The position numbers and the translations under genes are program-made. Below, one piece after another: positions 53,901 to 62,400 of a stretch of DNA of 64,000 bases. Position 1 is the first letter of the stretch. Each line of letters opens with the position of its first letter. Source of the stretch: Caulobacter mirabilis (lineage in GTDB: Bacteria; Pseudomonadota; Alphaproteobacteria; Caulobacterales; Caulobacteraceae); assembly GCF_002749615.1 (NCBI RefSeq), contig NZ_CP024201.1:2232001-2296000 (forward strand), written 5' to 3'. Below the pieces are notes generated by a model. It had not been told where the DNA came from. It saw only the letters and a program-made list of their open reading frames with translations, and made no database searches.

Positions 53901-54506
53901 CGTCGCGGGAATGCCGCCGTTGGCCAGAAACTGCCGCGCCGCCGCCGGGTCGGTCAGTCCCAGCCAGTCGTTGAACTGCGCGCCGGTCAGGGTGATCGTC
54001 CCGACCTGATAGCTGGCGGTGATCCCCGCCGCCCGCAACAGTTCGACCAGCAGTTGCGCCTGATCGAACGCCGTGCCGGAGCGATCGATGATCGCGCCAA
54101 GCGCGCCCTTCTGCGCCCCGAACCGAGGCTCGTAGCGGACATGGTTCTTGACGAAAAGGAAGATCTTCTGAGGGTCGTTTTCGAGCGCCGCCGCGGTCGC
54201 CGTGATCTCGATCGGCTTGGCGGACGCCCAGTTGTAGGTCGTCGCGCTCGTGGCGCCATCGTAGTAGGCGGCCTTCGCTGCGGCCGGGGACAGCTGCTCG
54301 GCGTCATAGAAACGCATCCCCGCCAGCGCGCCGCTGCCCGCAGGCGGCGTCTGGCTGAAGGCCTCGCCGGGGGATAGCAGCGCCACTCCGGCCGCCAGGG
54401 CCAAGGCGACGCCAATCCCCGGGTTCCGCAGTCGTCCAGGTATGGCCCGGAACCACAGGCGCAACGCAGCACGCAGCCCAACGCGAGCCATCACCAACTG
54501 ACGCAT
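47943..54506 (-). CDS. Full-length Rhs protein with HExxH metallopeptidase tail
   Basis: A 2187-residue exported protein. It has a signal sequence (GIGVALALAAGVALLSPGEAFSQ), a Cys-less transglutaminase-like domain (GTAFDQAQLLVELLRAAG; GHAWVSAVIGG; TLDPSYK), Rhs middle domains, about 20 YD repeats, and the Rhs core end (PFGYTGRYHDAETGLWYYRA, RLGQFLQVDPVG, NKNDPTG). The tail starts near residue 2018: a poly-Pro linker (PTPPPPP), then a domain with H2144-E-I-G-H2148 in VVIMHEIGHSVTG and a following Glu2167 in RHNENPIRKELGLPER. HExxH plus NENxxRxELGLP matches what I know of the M91 (NleD-like) zinc effector proteases. The tail's DNA (47943-48455) is AT-rich relative to the core. Its stop overlaps a lipoprotein gene. 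Confidence 0.9.
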   Translation of the reverse strand: MRQLVMARVGLRAALRLWFRAIPGRLRNPGIGVALALAAGVALLSPGEAFSQTPPAGSGALAGMRFYDAEQLSPAAAKAAYYDGATSATTYNWASAKPIEITATAAALENDPQKIFLFVKNHVRYEPRFGAQKGALGAIIDRSGTAFDQAQLLVELLRAAGITASYQVGTITLTGAQFNDWLGLTDPAAARQFLANGGIPATVTGTGTISQVEMGHAWVSAVIGGATVTLDPSYKAMDRWTQINVATEAGLSPSSFVATAATPTGSGTESGVAYVTGVNLTGAESALNSTANTLLTKLKTTYKDKRSEEIMGGERIRPAADPWATPTTGVLAASWGGYTGGLPDKFRTKLTVEAGNCRVDLFVDEIYGKRLVYHTADTWEYGPPSNTHSVGGQGFSLQGPLPAGASSGCLLTPAVPGVRISANLPYAARQGGAGAYGTWMDRVSTKEVDSGVDVIIAHGWGDTSSELQARVNDDFYAGETGRGGSFTGQPLMPPGAEYWGPPYGSQPTQSEKLKGRLYSAWLAQMTRGVQLVEGASNTLVQHHYTIGVAYTQIQHQVHDVNNNDQHDAGEMILASTVVDEAVRLDLDSGFSTTSLAGVAVDKTAARHTIAALGGMLEGSLFEQQTDAVETASTAQRFGWGQENLAGSIRYHRLLPGGATVAQYREGLVSYKGVACTGQATANQAYTVIQANDRYLGPGSVVSRSAGSMNGMYPTGNRAAEGDDFMHRGCAWVAFNGDGSEIAHVVTSVARALKGGGGTASAREEAQRTAPMQGDLLKDEFKDRSNLEGVDLRTGAYTYRPAPDLVVGQGEFPYALSFQRIYQNGGESCPKCLRGGWTHNFDIRATSSGGGLEAMGGTTPLSLAAPMVAIKAAFEVYKADAQSAPHQLAGLGVMRWLSRHLTNNVVTVRQGASSETFVRVADGTLAAAPSSQSKLVQTGQRRAEEYTQYARSSTWIYDQVSYVLTQGGGDQIAFGWKVWNPNGRRGADDGNDYEAVKGHEQGFFANSWTFPTGVALTFTYCTDLNIQYGGHGSDPLISSYFPACADKLKRVSSNLGVWIDINRMDAKSSDGRSTTVVEDYLRNPDGSYRWNYPVAKSFVDAAGQTWTYRWEFDFAARPSPWPRLMAVTEPGRTTPQFELAYDKLGRVRTWRDADSLAQGAGGPAYTYYAPGMGFGARKDPLNGVVRISYDTDDRAIAQADELGRTTYTTYDARGRVATRLLPWLERQEFAYDDRNNVVEKRRISNGAPDPWWRQTIILKAQYHPTWNKPVKVTLPVIAWDSSERDYDYSYNAQGLVQTVTEPQVLDGVSNVASRPIWTMTYDAFGRPATATDPTGRRSSTAYGQNGQPAFCKTSTTEASQAGGLNLTSTFACDARGDVTSAADPRGNVSTTSYDALRRKTETLGPAGTGIRTQWSYDVVGRVLEQRAWDATAGVWRTSATAYSPAGRALAATDPSGDIVRTCYDLAGRETIKVDPEGRATRTSYNLAGEPTLVERWFRASVTDPSCALTAELPAGQTTHAWRSYGYMASGLIASESDARGNATTFQYDGLGRKMATTYPDPDGAGPLPAPVETVFHNQRGQLQYVQHRKHAGDDRWTIMVYDPAGRLSYQREQDDPTTASPVGRLSRNTYDLAGRRVFKDVSQQTTAGVFDVALIRDVRIYSYDPAGRVTNDLFYPENQTSGGPWFQFVYGYDAAGNRTSVQWPDGWTATYGFDAANRMATVSFTGGSGTWTYDSQSRPTHFARSNGTGTAYGYEPDSDLQQVTHTFAAGSPLNAPLTYTRDKAGLILYRANPAAYDWTPTLGYARTYGAANALNQLASEAGASLAFDGRGNMTSDGDWTFAYDMRNRLRGATKPGTTATYEYDGDDRRTKKTVNGVVTRMLWSGQDELAEADAAGNILRRYVPGASVDTPLATVTPAGTVTWLHADGQGSIINSSNSAGAAGTPVTYSPYGEMSGALPANVPFGYTGRYHDAETGLWYYRARYYHPRLGQFLQVDPVGTKDDPNLTLYVGADPVNKNDPTGKQAMGFEIGQDRRAKKEVTDGVEGNGAPTPPPPPLVTVSGGTAAQRALVVSETNKGFSTERGKELAKIMRDRDITRQIILAPGSRKNETDIGTGNIKIDPTSVVSVPTTTGMQDTPMTVVIMHEIGHSVTGMTDEGPYMQNIRHNENPIRKELGLPERTGSGGSVR

Positions 54507-54751
54507 GGTCCCCCGAACACTTTTGTCGCGATCAACCTAGACTGGCGCTTGACCGATATGGAAGGCCCGTTCGATATGAAGGTCAGAGTATTTTCGCATC
54601 CGGGGGAAGCGCTTGGCGACGACGGCAATGCCCATGCGGGCGCAAGCGGCGCTCGCGCCGTCCCTAGGAAAAGTCCGCCGTAGCGAAGGCGTCGTCGACG
54701 TCCTGCTGCTCACGACGGCGATCCAGCCCGCTCGCCGGGGACGCTAGTTCC

Positions 54752-55390
54752 GTGGGCACGCTAACGCCGCGCATGTTCGCCTATGCGTGCGCGACCACGA
54801 TGGTCGCGTCGGCCGCCTCCGCCCCCACGCCGGCCCGCGCCGACGTGCAGTACGTCTATGACGCCGCCGGACGGCTCTGGAAGGCGATCTACTCCAACGG
54901 CGTGGCGGTCGAGTATCGATACGACGCGGCCGGCAACCGCAAGGAGATCGTGACCGGCGCCGGCACACCGACGTTGCCGCCGCTGTCGCCGCCGCCTCCC
55001 CCTCCGCCGCCGCCTCCCCCGCCGCCGCCTCCGCCTCCGCCTCCACCGCCGCCGCCTCCACCGCCTCCGCCGCCCCCGAACGGAGCGCCGACGGCGGTCG
55101 CCGACTACGTCTATCTCGAGCTGCCTCTGGGGTACGGCGACTGGACCGAGGACGTGTATGTGCGCGCGAACGACACCGATCCCGACGGCGATCCGCTGAC
55201 GATCATCAGCGTTACCGATCCGGACGGGACGCCGTCCGCGAGCATCCAGGGCGGCGGGACGTTCGTCCGCGTTTCAGGAATCCAGAACGGGCAGACGACG
55301 TTCACCTACACCATATCGGATGGGCAGGGGCACACGAGCACGGCCACCGTCACCATCGAGCGAACCGTTCAGCACTGCGCGGAGTGCTAG
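54752..55390 (+). CDS. Secreted YD-repeat protein with poly-proline linker and cadherin/VCBS-like domain
   Basis: A protein of 212 residues from GTG 54752, or 205 from ATG 54773 (MFAYACATT); neither has a strong ribosome site. Order: signal peptide ending near PTPARA, two YD units (VQYVYDAAGRLWKAIY and VEYRYDAAGNRKEIVT), a run of 30 prolines (54989-55078), then a beta-sandwich domain with NDTDPDGDPLTIISVTDP and FTYTISDGQGHTSTATVTIE, the pattern of VCBS/cadherin-like repeats. The protein ends QHCAEC, with two cysteines. It diverges from the large Rhs gene. It may be a surface-attached partner of the Rhs proteins; the function is unknown. Confidence 0.78.
   Translation: MGTLTPRMFAYACATTMVASAASAPTPARADVQYVYDAAGRLWKAIYSNGVAVEYRYDAAGNRKEIVTGAGTPTLPPLSPPPPPPPPPPPPPPPPPPPPPPPPPPPPPPNGAPTAVADYVYLELPLGYGDWTEDVYVRANDTDPDGDPLTIISVTDPDGTPSASIQGGGTFVRVSGIQNGQTTFTYTISDGQGHTSTATVTIERTVQHCAEC
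54989..55078 (+). repeat. Triplet repeat encoding 30 prolines
   Basis: A CCG/CCT/CCC triplet run of 90 bases between Ser and Asn codons. Slippage would change the linker length in steps of one residue without shifting the frame. The length in a single assembly should be treated with care. Confidence 0.85.
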
Positions 55391-55480
55391 GGCGTATCGA
55401 CCGCGCGCCCTGTCATTCTGACGATAGGATGCTCCCGGAGCTTCTCCGGAACCTGCCGAACGGCGCGGGAAAAGGCGCCG

Positions 55481-57109
55481 TTACCCTCCCGGGTGCAGTC
55501 CCGGCGCTTCCTGGCCCGTTCGGGTGACGTACTCCGTGTAGCCGCCGCCGTACTGGTGGGCTCCCTCGGGCGTCAGCTCCAGCACGCGGTTCGACAGAGC
55601 CGCCAGGAAGTGGCGGTCGTGCGAGACGAAGAGCATCGTGCCCTCGAAGTTCGCCAGAGCCGCGACCAGCATCTCCTTGGTCACCATGTCGAGGTGGTTG
55701 GTCGGCTCGTCGAGCACGAGCAGGTTTGGCGGGTCGAACAGCATCTTGGCCATCACCAGCCGCGCCTTCTCGCCGCCTGAGAGGACGCGGCAGGGCTTCT
55801 CGACATCGTCGCCGGAGAAGCCGAAGCATCCCGCCAGGGTGCGCAGCGCGCCCTGGCCCGCCTGCGGAAACGAGCCCTCCAGAGATTCGAAGATGGTTTC
55901 CTCGCCGTCGAGCAGGTCCATGGAGTGCTGGGCGAAATAGCCCGTCTTGACGCTGGCGCCGATGTTGACCACGCCCTGGTCAGGCGCGGTGGCGCCGGCC
56001 ACGAGTTTCAGCAGCGTCGATTTCCCGGCGCCGTTGGCCCCCAGGACGCACCAGCGCTCCTTGCGGCGCACCAGGAAATCGAGCCCTTCATAGATCGGCT
56101 GGGCGCCATAGCCCTTGTGGACGTTGCGCAGGCTGATCACGTCTTCGCCCGACCGCGGCGGACTCTGGAACTCGAACTGCACCGACTGGCGTCGGCGCGG
56201 GGCCTCCACGCGTTCGATCTTGTCGAGCTTCTTCACCCGACTCTGGACCTGGGCGGCGTGCGAGGCGCGCGCCTTGAACTTCTCGATGAACTTGATTTCC
56301 TTGGCCAGCATCGCCTGCTGACGCTCGTACTGCGCCTGGCGCTGCTGCTCCGTGAGCGCGCGCTGTTGGTCGTAGAAGTCGAGATCGCCGGAGTAGGTGA
56401 TGAGCGAGCCGGCGTCGATCTCCACCACCTTGCCGATGATGCGGTTCATGAAGGCGCGGTCGTGCGAGGTCATCAGCAGCGCGCCCTCGTAGTTCTTCAG
56501 GAAAGCCTCCAGCCAGATCAGGCTTTCCAGGTCGAGGTGGTTGCTGGGCTCGTCGAGCAGCATGCCGTCGGGCCGCATCAGCAGGATGCGAGCCAGCGCC
56601 ACGCGCATCTTCCAACCGCCGGACAGCATGCCGACATCGCCGTCCATGCGCTCCTGGCTGAAGCTCAGGCCGGCCAGCACCTCGCGCGCCCGCGCTTCAA
56701 GGGCGTAGCCATCCAGTTCCTGGAAGCGCTCCAGCACCTCGCCATAGCGCTCCATGACGGCGTCCAGCTGGTCGGCTTGGTCCGGGTCGACCATAGCCGC
56801 TTCGAGCGTGGCCATTTCGGCGGCCAGCGCGCTGACGGGGCCGACGCCGTCCATCACCGCGGCGACCGCGCTCTGTCCCGACATCTCGCCGACGTCCTGG
56901 CTGAAGTAGCCGATCCTCATGCCCGGATCGATCACGACCAGACCGTCGTCGGGCTGTTCCTGGGCGGTGATCATGCGAAACAGCGTCGTCTTGCCGGCGC
57001 CGTTCGGGCCGACGAGCCCGACCTTTTCGCCCTTCTGTATGCCCATCGAGGCTTCGATGAACAGGATCTGGTGGCCGTTCTGCTTGGAGATGTTGTCGAG
57101 GCGGATCAT
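55481..57109 (-). CDS. ABC-F family ATPase (ribosome-associated)
   Basis: A 542-residue protein with two ABC domains on one chain and no membrane part. Domain 1: Walker A GPNGAGKTTLF, signature LSGGWKMRVALARILL, Walker B LLDEPSNHLD. An interdomain linker of Glu/Lys/Gln-rich helices follows (ALTEQQRQAQYERQQAMLAK). Domain 2: GANGAGKSTLLKLV, LSGGEKARLVMAKML, VLDEPTNHLD. These are ABC-F features; such proteins bind the ribosomal E site and help translation. The chain ends soon after domain 2 (GLHPGG), without the long C-terminal coiled coil of Uup. A specific name is not given because subfamilies differ subtly. It lies apart from the neighbouring genes in function. Confidence 0.93.
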   Translation of the reverse strand: MIRLDNISKQNGHQILFIEASMGIQKGEKVGLVGPNGAGKTTLFRMITAQEQPDDGLVVIDPGMRIGYFSQDVGEMSGQSAVAAVMDGVGPVSALAAEMATLEAAMVDPDQADQLDAVMERYGEVLERFQELDGYALEARAREVLAGLSFSQERMDGDVGMLSGGWKMRVALARILLMRPDGMLLDEPSNHLDLESLIWLEAFLKNYEGALLMTSHDRAFMNRIIGKVVEIDAGSLITYSGDLDFYDQQRALTEQQRQAQYERQQAMLAKEIKFIEKFKARASHAAQVQSRVKKLDKIERVEAPRRRQSVQFEFQSPPRSGEDVISLRNVHKGYGAQPIYEGLDFLVRRKERWCVLGANGAGKSTLLKLVAGATAPDQGVVNIGASVKTGYFAQHSMDLLDGEETIFESLEGSFPQAGQGALRTLAGCFGFSGDDVEKPCRVLSGGEKARLVMAKMLFDPPNLLVLDEPTNHLDMVTKEMLVAALANFEGTMLFVSHDRHFLAALSNRVLELTPEGAHQYGGGYTEYVTRTGQEAPGLHPGG

Positions 57110-57272
57110 GGGGCGGTCTGCTAGCCCGGGCGGCGTTGGAACGCCAGCCTTGGAGCTCCGCCCATTGCAGGTGCGACAATCAGGCCGTCATCCCAGCACG
57201 GCGCCGCCCGCGCCCAGCCATGATGTCCGAAGCCGCGGCATGATCTGCCCGAAGCCCGCCCATCCTGAGGTC

Positions 57273-57689
57273 TTATGAGCCCACGACATGACCCGTCGGC
57301 GGCGTGCGGACGATGAAATGGCCTTTCACCCCCTCCGGCCAGTCGCGATAAGGCACCACGCCCTCGTCGCTGGCCATGTAGCGACGGGCGTACTCCAGAA
57401 TGGCCGTGGCGGCGTCGATCGTCGGCTCGAACCTCCCCAGGACGTAGCCGATCTTCCCCGGCGCCCGCAGATGGATGGTGCAGTAGCTGGAACAGGCGAA
57501 CAGGCAGGGCATGGGCTCGATCGCCAGGTCGGCCAGCGACGAGTCCGCGTCCTTGGCCGCGAGCAGCGCCTCCAGCAGCCGGGCGCCGCCCCGTACGCCC
57601 TCGGCGTCCTCGTAGGCGTCCGGCCCGAAGCGGCATGTCGAGCATACGACGAGGCCCGGCCCGTCGGCGCTCCTGGTCAGCAGGGACAT
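57273..57689 (-). CDS. DUF1636 family protein (ferredoxin-like, cobalamin-linked)
   Basis: A 138-residue protein with Cys16-x-x-Cys19 (VVCSTCRFG) and Cys62, Cys66 and Cys70 (MPCLFACSSYC), a ferredoxin-like metal-binding pattern. The start at 57689 (MSLLTRS) is chosen for its GGGAGG ribosome site; the frame is open further upstream into the riboswitch. DUF1636 genes commonly occur with cobalamin synthesis and uptake genes, and here a cobalamin riboswitch on the same strand precedes it. The biochemical role is not established; a metal or Fe-S protein in cobalt chelation or reduction is plausible. It diverges from cobW-cobN. Confidence 0.85.
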   Translation of the reverse strand: MSLLTRSADGPGLVVCSTCRFGPDAYEDAEGVRGGARLLEALLAAKDADSSLADLAIEPMPCLFACSSYCTIHLRAPGKIGYVLGRFEPTIDAATAILEYARRYMASDEGVVPYRDWPEGVKGHFIVRTPPTGHVVGS

Positions 57690-57730
57690 ACGCCCTCCCC
57701 CGTTCAGCGGCGGCTGCGCGAATGCGCAGT

Positions 57731-58013
57731 CGGTCGACGCGGCGCAGGCCGCAGGTCGTCGCTCAGACGGGTGTCCGCGCCATGGCCATCCCCTGGGCCC
57801 GGGCAAGAGCGACCCGCGCCGGCCGGTCTCCTGGCTCGCGGGTCGTCACGCGATGCGCGGCCTTCCCGGAGCGGACTCCAGTGGCTGCGACCCGGCGGGC
57901 CGGGTCACGCTGCGCATCGCGCTCGCCGCTCACAGTTGCAGGGACAGCCTCGGTTTCGGGCGGACGCCCTCACCGTGTTCCCGTAGAGCCCTCTCGGGCG
58001 CCGGCGCGATCAG
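57731..58013 (-). repeat. Riboswitch-containing duplication, copy A (inverted)
   Basis: On the minus strand this segment is nearly the same as plus-strand 63216-63503, including bases outside the riboswitch itself: TCGCGCCGGCGCCCGAGAGG at the 5' side and GGTCGCTCTTGCCCGGG, GTCTGAGCGACGAC at the 3' side. The two copies face each other across the cobW-cobN block. Confidence 0.82.
57812..58008 (-). promoter_or_regulatory. Cobalamin riboswitch A, before the DUF1636 gene
   Basis: Read on the minus strand it holds the conserved cobalamin-riboswitch elements in order: CTCTACGGGAACACGGTGAG, CTGTCCCTGCAACTGTGAG, GCAGCCACTGG, GGGAAGG, and the B12 box GCCAGGAGACC. It ends about 120 bases before the DUF1636 start. 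Cobalamin binding would be expected to reduce expression. Confidence 0.92.
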
Positions 58014-58109
58014 GGACGGCGCGCCGCCCCTGCCCCGCCCCTTAGTCCAGTCCGCACGTCCCGCCAAGAGCATTGACCGCTCGGGTCGCGACGGCCTATC
58101 GCTGCCTTG

Positions 58110-58275
58110 TCGAGGTATGGAGGGCGCAAGCTCTCCGGGAACGCGGTGAGGCCTACGGGCCCAATCCGCGGCTGCCCCCGCAACTGTGATCGCTCGTCGA
58201 TTGGATCGGCATCAGGCCACTGGGACATCGTCCTGGGAAGGCGCCGGACCGGGAGAGCGTAAGCCAGGAGACCGA
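58110..58275 (+). promoter_or_regulatory. Cobalamin riboswitch B, before cobW-cobN
   Basis: Elements in order on the plus strand: CCGGGAACGCGGTGAG, GGCTGCCCCCGCAACTGTGA, GGCCACTGGG, CTGGGAAGGCG, and the B12 box AAGCCAGGAGACC (ends 58273). It ends about 110 bases before the cobW ATG. It diverges from riboswitch A, and is clearly more different from A and C than they are from each other. Confidence 0.93.
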
Positions 58276-58385
58276 CCCCGACGGACAGACGACGCAGGTG
58301 CGGCGGGCGCCTGACGGCCAGATCGCCGACGCCGCGGGGCGTCGCCGCGCGCCGTCATGCTCACGCCCGATCAACGAGGAACGGC

Positions 58386-59423
58386 ATGAGCAGAATTCCG
58401 ACGACCGTGGTGACCGGCTTCCTGGGCGCGGGCAAGACCACCTTGATCCGCCACCTCCTGGAGAACGTGAATGGCCGCCGCATCGCCGTGGTGGTCAACG
58501 AGTTCGGCGATGTCGGCATCGACGGCGAGATCCTGCGCGGCTGCGGCATCGAAAACTGCGAGGACGAGGACATCGTCGAGCTGGCCAACGGCTGCATCTG
58601 CTGCACGGTGGCCGACGACTTCCTGCCGATGATGCGCAAGCTGATCGACCGGCCCAATCCGCCGGAGCATATCCTGGTCGAAACCAGCGGCCTGGCCCTG
58701 CCCAAGCCGCTGGTGAAGGCCTTCACCTGGCCGGACGTGCGGACCCGCGCCACCGTGGACGGCGTCATCGCCCTGATCGACGCCGACGCCGTCGCCCGCG
58801 GCCGTTTCGCGCCCGACGAGGACGCGCTGGCCAAGGCGCGGGCCGAGGACCCGACGCTGGATCACGAGACGCCGCTGGAAGAGCTGTTCGAGGAGCAGGT
58901 CGCCTGCGCCGACCTGGTGATCCTGAACAAGACCGACCTGGTCGACGCGGCTGGGCTGGCCGCCGCGGAGGCCGCGATCCGCGCGGACCTGCGTCCGGGC
59001 GCGAAGATCATCCATGCGGCCATGGGCGGGGTCGATCCCTCGGTTCTGCTCGGCCTGGGCGTCGCCGCCGAGGACGACCTGAACAGCCGCCGTTCGCACC
59101 ATGACGACATGGCCGACGGCCACGACCACGACGATTTCGACAGTTTCGTCGTCCGGGGCGACGCGGTGGCGGGGCCCGAGGCCCTGGTCGCCGCCCTGGA
59201 GCCCCTGATCGCCGCGCATGACATCCTGCGCCTGAAGGGCGTGGTCGCCGTCGCCGGCAAGCCGGCCCGGCTGATCGTCCAGGCGGTGGGGCCGCGCATC
59301 CAGGCCTACTTCGACCGCCCGTGGCGCGACGGCGAGGTGCGTGCGACGAGCCTGGTCGTGATCGGCGAGAAGGGCCTGGACCAGGCCGTCATCGCACCGG
59401 CGATCCAGGCGGCGCTCGCCTAG
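58386..59423 (+). CDS. cobW: CobW-type G3E GTPase (metal chaperone)
   Basis: A 345-residue GTPase. Walker A is G11-F-L-G-A-G-K17-T-T; the metal-binding CxCC motif is Cys70-Ile-Cys72-Cys73 in NGCICCTV; the guanine motif is NKTD in LVILNKTDLVDA. A His/Asp-rich loop (RSHHDDMADGHDHDDFD) lies before the C-terminal CobW_C domain. CobW proteins handle cobalt for corrin-ring insertion in the aerobic pathway. It is preceded by riboswitch B and a GAGGA ribosome site, and its stop overlaps the cobN start (TAGTG), so the pair is one transcript with cobN. Confidence 0.94.
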   Translation: MSRIPTTVVTGFLGAGKTTLIRHLLENVNGRRIAVVVNEFGDVGIDGEILRGCGIENCEDEDIVELANGCICCTVADDFLPMMRKLIDRPNPPEHILVETSGLALPKPLVKAFTWPDVRTRATVDGVIALIDADAVARGRFAPDEDALAKARAEDPTLDHETPLEELFEEQVACADLVILNKTDLVDAAGLAAAEAAIRADLRPGAKIIHAAMGGVDPSVLLGLGVAAEDDLNSRRSHHDDMADGHDHDDFDSFVVRGDAVAGPEALVAALEPLIAAHDILRLKGVVAVAGKPARLIVQAVGPRIQAYFDRPWRDGEVRATSLVVIGEKGLDQAVIAPAIQAALA

Positions 59424-62400
59424 TGCATCTGCTCGCCCTCCAGCCGGGCGCTGTCCTCGACGGCGAGGAGGCGGTCGATCTCGGCCAGACGGCGGGCGAC
59501 ATCGTCGTACTGTCGAGCAACGACACCGACCTGGCCTGCCTGTCGCAGGCGGTCGCCGGCCTGCCGGACGACTTCCCGACTGTTCGGCTCGCCAACCTGA
59601 TGGCGTTGCGCCACCCCTACTCGGTGGACCTGCATGTGGAGGCCGTGGTCGCCAAGGCCAGGTTCGTGATCGTGCGGCTGCTCGGCGGCCGCGCCTACTG
59701 GCCCTATGGCTTGGACGAGGTGACCCGGGTCTGCCGCGAACGGGGCGTCCCCCTGGCGGCTCTGCTGGAAGAGCAGCCGGACGGCGAGGACGGCCTGCGG
59801 GCGTCCACGGTCGACGCCGTTACGCTCCGTCGGCTGGACGGCTATCTGCGCGAGGGCGGCGAGGTCAACGGGCGCAATCTGCTGCTGCATGTCGCCGACC
59901 GGATCGGTCACGCCTGCGCCTGGCGGGAGGCCGCGCCGATCCTGGAAGCGGGCCTCTACTGGCCGGGCACGGCCCAGGCCGACATCGAGACCATCCGGGC
60001 GCGCTGGACTGGTGGCGCGCCGGTGGCGGCGGTGGTGTTCTACCGCGCCCTGGTCACCTCGGGCGCCACGGCGGCGATCGACGCGGTGATCGAGGCCTTG
60101 GCGGCGCGGGGGCTCAATCCCCTGCCCGTCCATGTCCGCAGCCTGAAGAGCCCGTTCGCGGTCGGCCTGCTCGACAGCCTGTTCGCGACGGAACGGCCCG
60201 ACGTGGTGCTGAACGTCACCGCCTTCGCCACCAGCGCGCCGGGCCAGGCGCGCGGCGGCGGCGTGCTGGACCGGCCGGGCGCACCGGTGCTGCAGCTAGT
60301 GTTCGCAGGCGTCAGCCGGGAGGTCTGGGCGGCCAGCGGCCGCGGCCTGGGCTCGCGCGATCTGGCTATGAACATCGCCCTGCCCGAGGTGGACGGGCGG
60401 ATCTTCGCCGGCGCCGTGGCCTTCAAGGCCGAGCAGCGCTTCGACCCGCGCACCCAGTGCTCGATCGTCGCCCACCAGGCCGACGACGAGCAGGTCGCCT
60501 TCGCCTGCGACCTTGCCAAGGCCTGGGCCGACCTGGCGCGGACGCCCGCGGGCGAGCGGCGGGTGGCGATGATCCTGGCCAACTACCCCAACCGTGACGC
60601 GCGGATCGGCAACGGCGTCGGCCTCGACACGGCGGCCAGCGCCGCGGTCGTGCTCGCCGGCATGTCGGCGCAGGGCTACGACCTTGCCGACGCTCCGCTC
60701 GATGGCCAGGCCCTGTTCGAGCGGCTGCGGGCCGGCGCGACCAACACGCGGCGCGGCGTCGGCGGCGTCGCCCTATCTCTCACCGAGTACGAGGCGGTGG
60801 TCGCGGCCTTGCCGACCGAAGCGCGAGACGCCGTCACGACGCGCTGGGGAAAGCCTGAAAATGATCCGTTCTTTGATAGAGAAATCAGTGGCTTCCAGCT
60901 TCCTTTGCATAGATTTGGAAGCGTCGTGGTCGGCGTGCAGCCGGCGCGCGGCTACAATATCGATCCCAAGGGCAGCTATCACGATCCGGACCTGCCTCCG
61001 CCGCACGGGTATCTCGCCTTCTACGCCTGGCTGCGACGGTCGTTCGGCGTCCAGGCGATGGTACACCTGGGCAAGCACGGGAATCTGGAGTGGCTGCCGG
61101 GCAAGGCCCTGGCGCTCTCGGCGGGCTGTTTTCCCAAGGCGATCGCCGGGCCGATCCCGCAGCTCTACCCGTTCATCGTCAACGACCCGGGCGAAGGCTG
61201 TCAGGCGAAGCGGCGGATCGGCGCGGTGATCGTCGACCACCTGACGCCGCCGCTCACGCGAGCCGGCAGCTACGGCCCGCTGCGGGCGCTCGAGACGCTG
61301 GTCGACGAGTACTACGACGCCGCCGGGCTGGATCCCCGCCGCCTTTCCGGCCTGCGGGAGGAAATCCTGGCGCTTGCCGGCGGCCAGGGCCTGGACATCG
61401 ATGCCGGGCTGGATCTGACGGACACCGATCAGGCCTTAACTAAGCTCGACAACTATCTGTGTGATCTGAAGGAACTGCAGATACGAGATGGTCTGCATGT
61501 GTTCGGCGTCTCGCCGGAGGGCCGACTGAGAACCGATCTGCTGACGGCGCTCGTCCGCGCGCCGCGGCGCTTGGGAAACGATGGCGACGCCTCGTTGCTG
61601 CGGACGCTGGCGGATGATCTCGGGCTCGGCTTCGATCCCCTGGCTGCGGACCTCGGAGCGCGATGGACGGGCGCACGCCCGTCCGTCCTGGCCGACATCG
61701 ATGCGCAACCTTGGCGGACGACGGGAGACACGCTCGAGCGGTTGGAAGCGCTCGCCTCGGCGCTGATCGCCGGAGAACGCTCGTGTGACGACGGCTGGAC
61801 GCGAACCAGGGCGGTCATGACGGCCGTCAAGACGCAGATCGCCCCGGCGGTCGACGCCTGCGGCCCGGCGGAGATCGCCGCCCTGCTCGCGGGTCTCGCC
61901 GGCCAGTTCGTCGCCCCAGGCCCCTCGGGCGCTCCGACACGGGGCCGGCCGGAGGTCCTGCCGACCGGGCGAAACTTCTACGCCGTCGACACCCGCGCCG
62001 TGCCGACTCCGGCGGCCTGGCGGCTCGGGTGGGCCTCCGCGCAGATGCTGGTCGAGGACCATCTGCAGCGCACCGGTGACTGGCCGCGCGCCGTCGCGCT
62101 CTCCGCCTGGGGAACGGCCAACATGCGCACCGGCGGCGACGACATCGCCCAGGCGCTGGCGTTGATGGGCGCTCGCCCGACTTGGGAAGGCTCCACGGGG
62201 CGCGTGACCGGCTTCGAGGTTCTGCCGATCGCCCTGCTCGGCCGGCCGCGCGTGGATGTCACGCTGCGCATCTCGGGCTTCTTTCGAGACGCCTTCCCGG
62301 ACCAGATCGACCTGGTCGCCAGCGCCGCCCGCGCCGTCCAGGCCCTGGACGAGGCCGAGGAGGACAACCCCGCCGCCGCCCGTTTCCGCCGCGAGGTCGC

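Noticed and set aside
54559..54681. Short plus-strand frame upstream of the poly-proline gene
   Set aside because: No ribosome site, no recognisable features, and it lies in a likely divergent promoter region.
55459..55482. Hairpin AACGGCGC/GCGCCGTT at the end of the ABC-F gene as a terminator
   Set aside because: The stem overlaps the stop codon and no U-tract follows on the minus strand.
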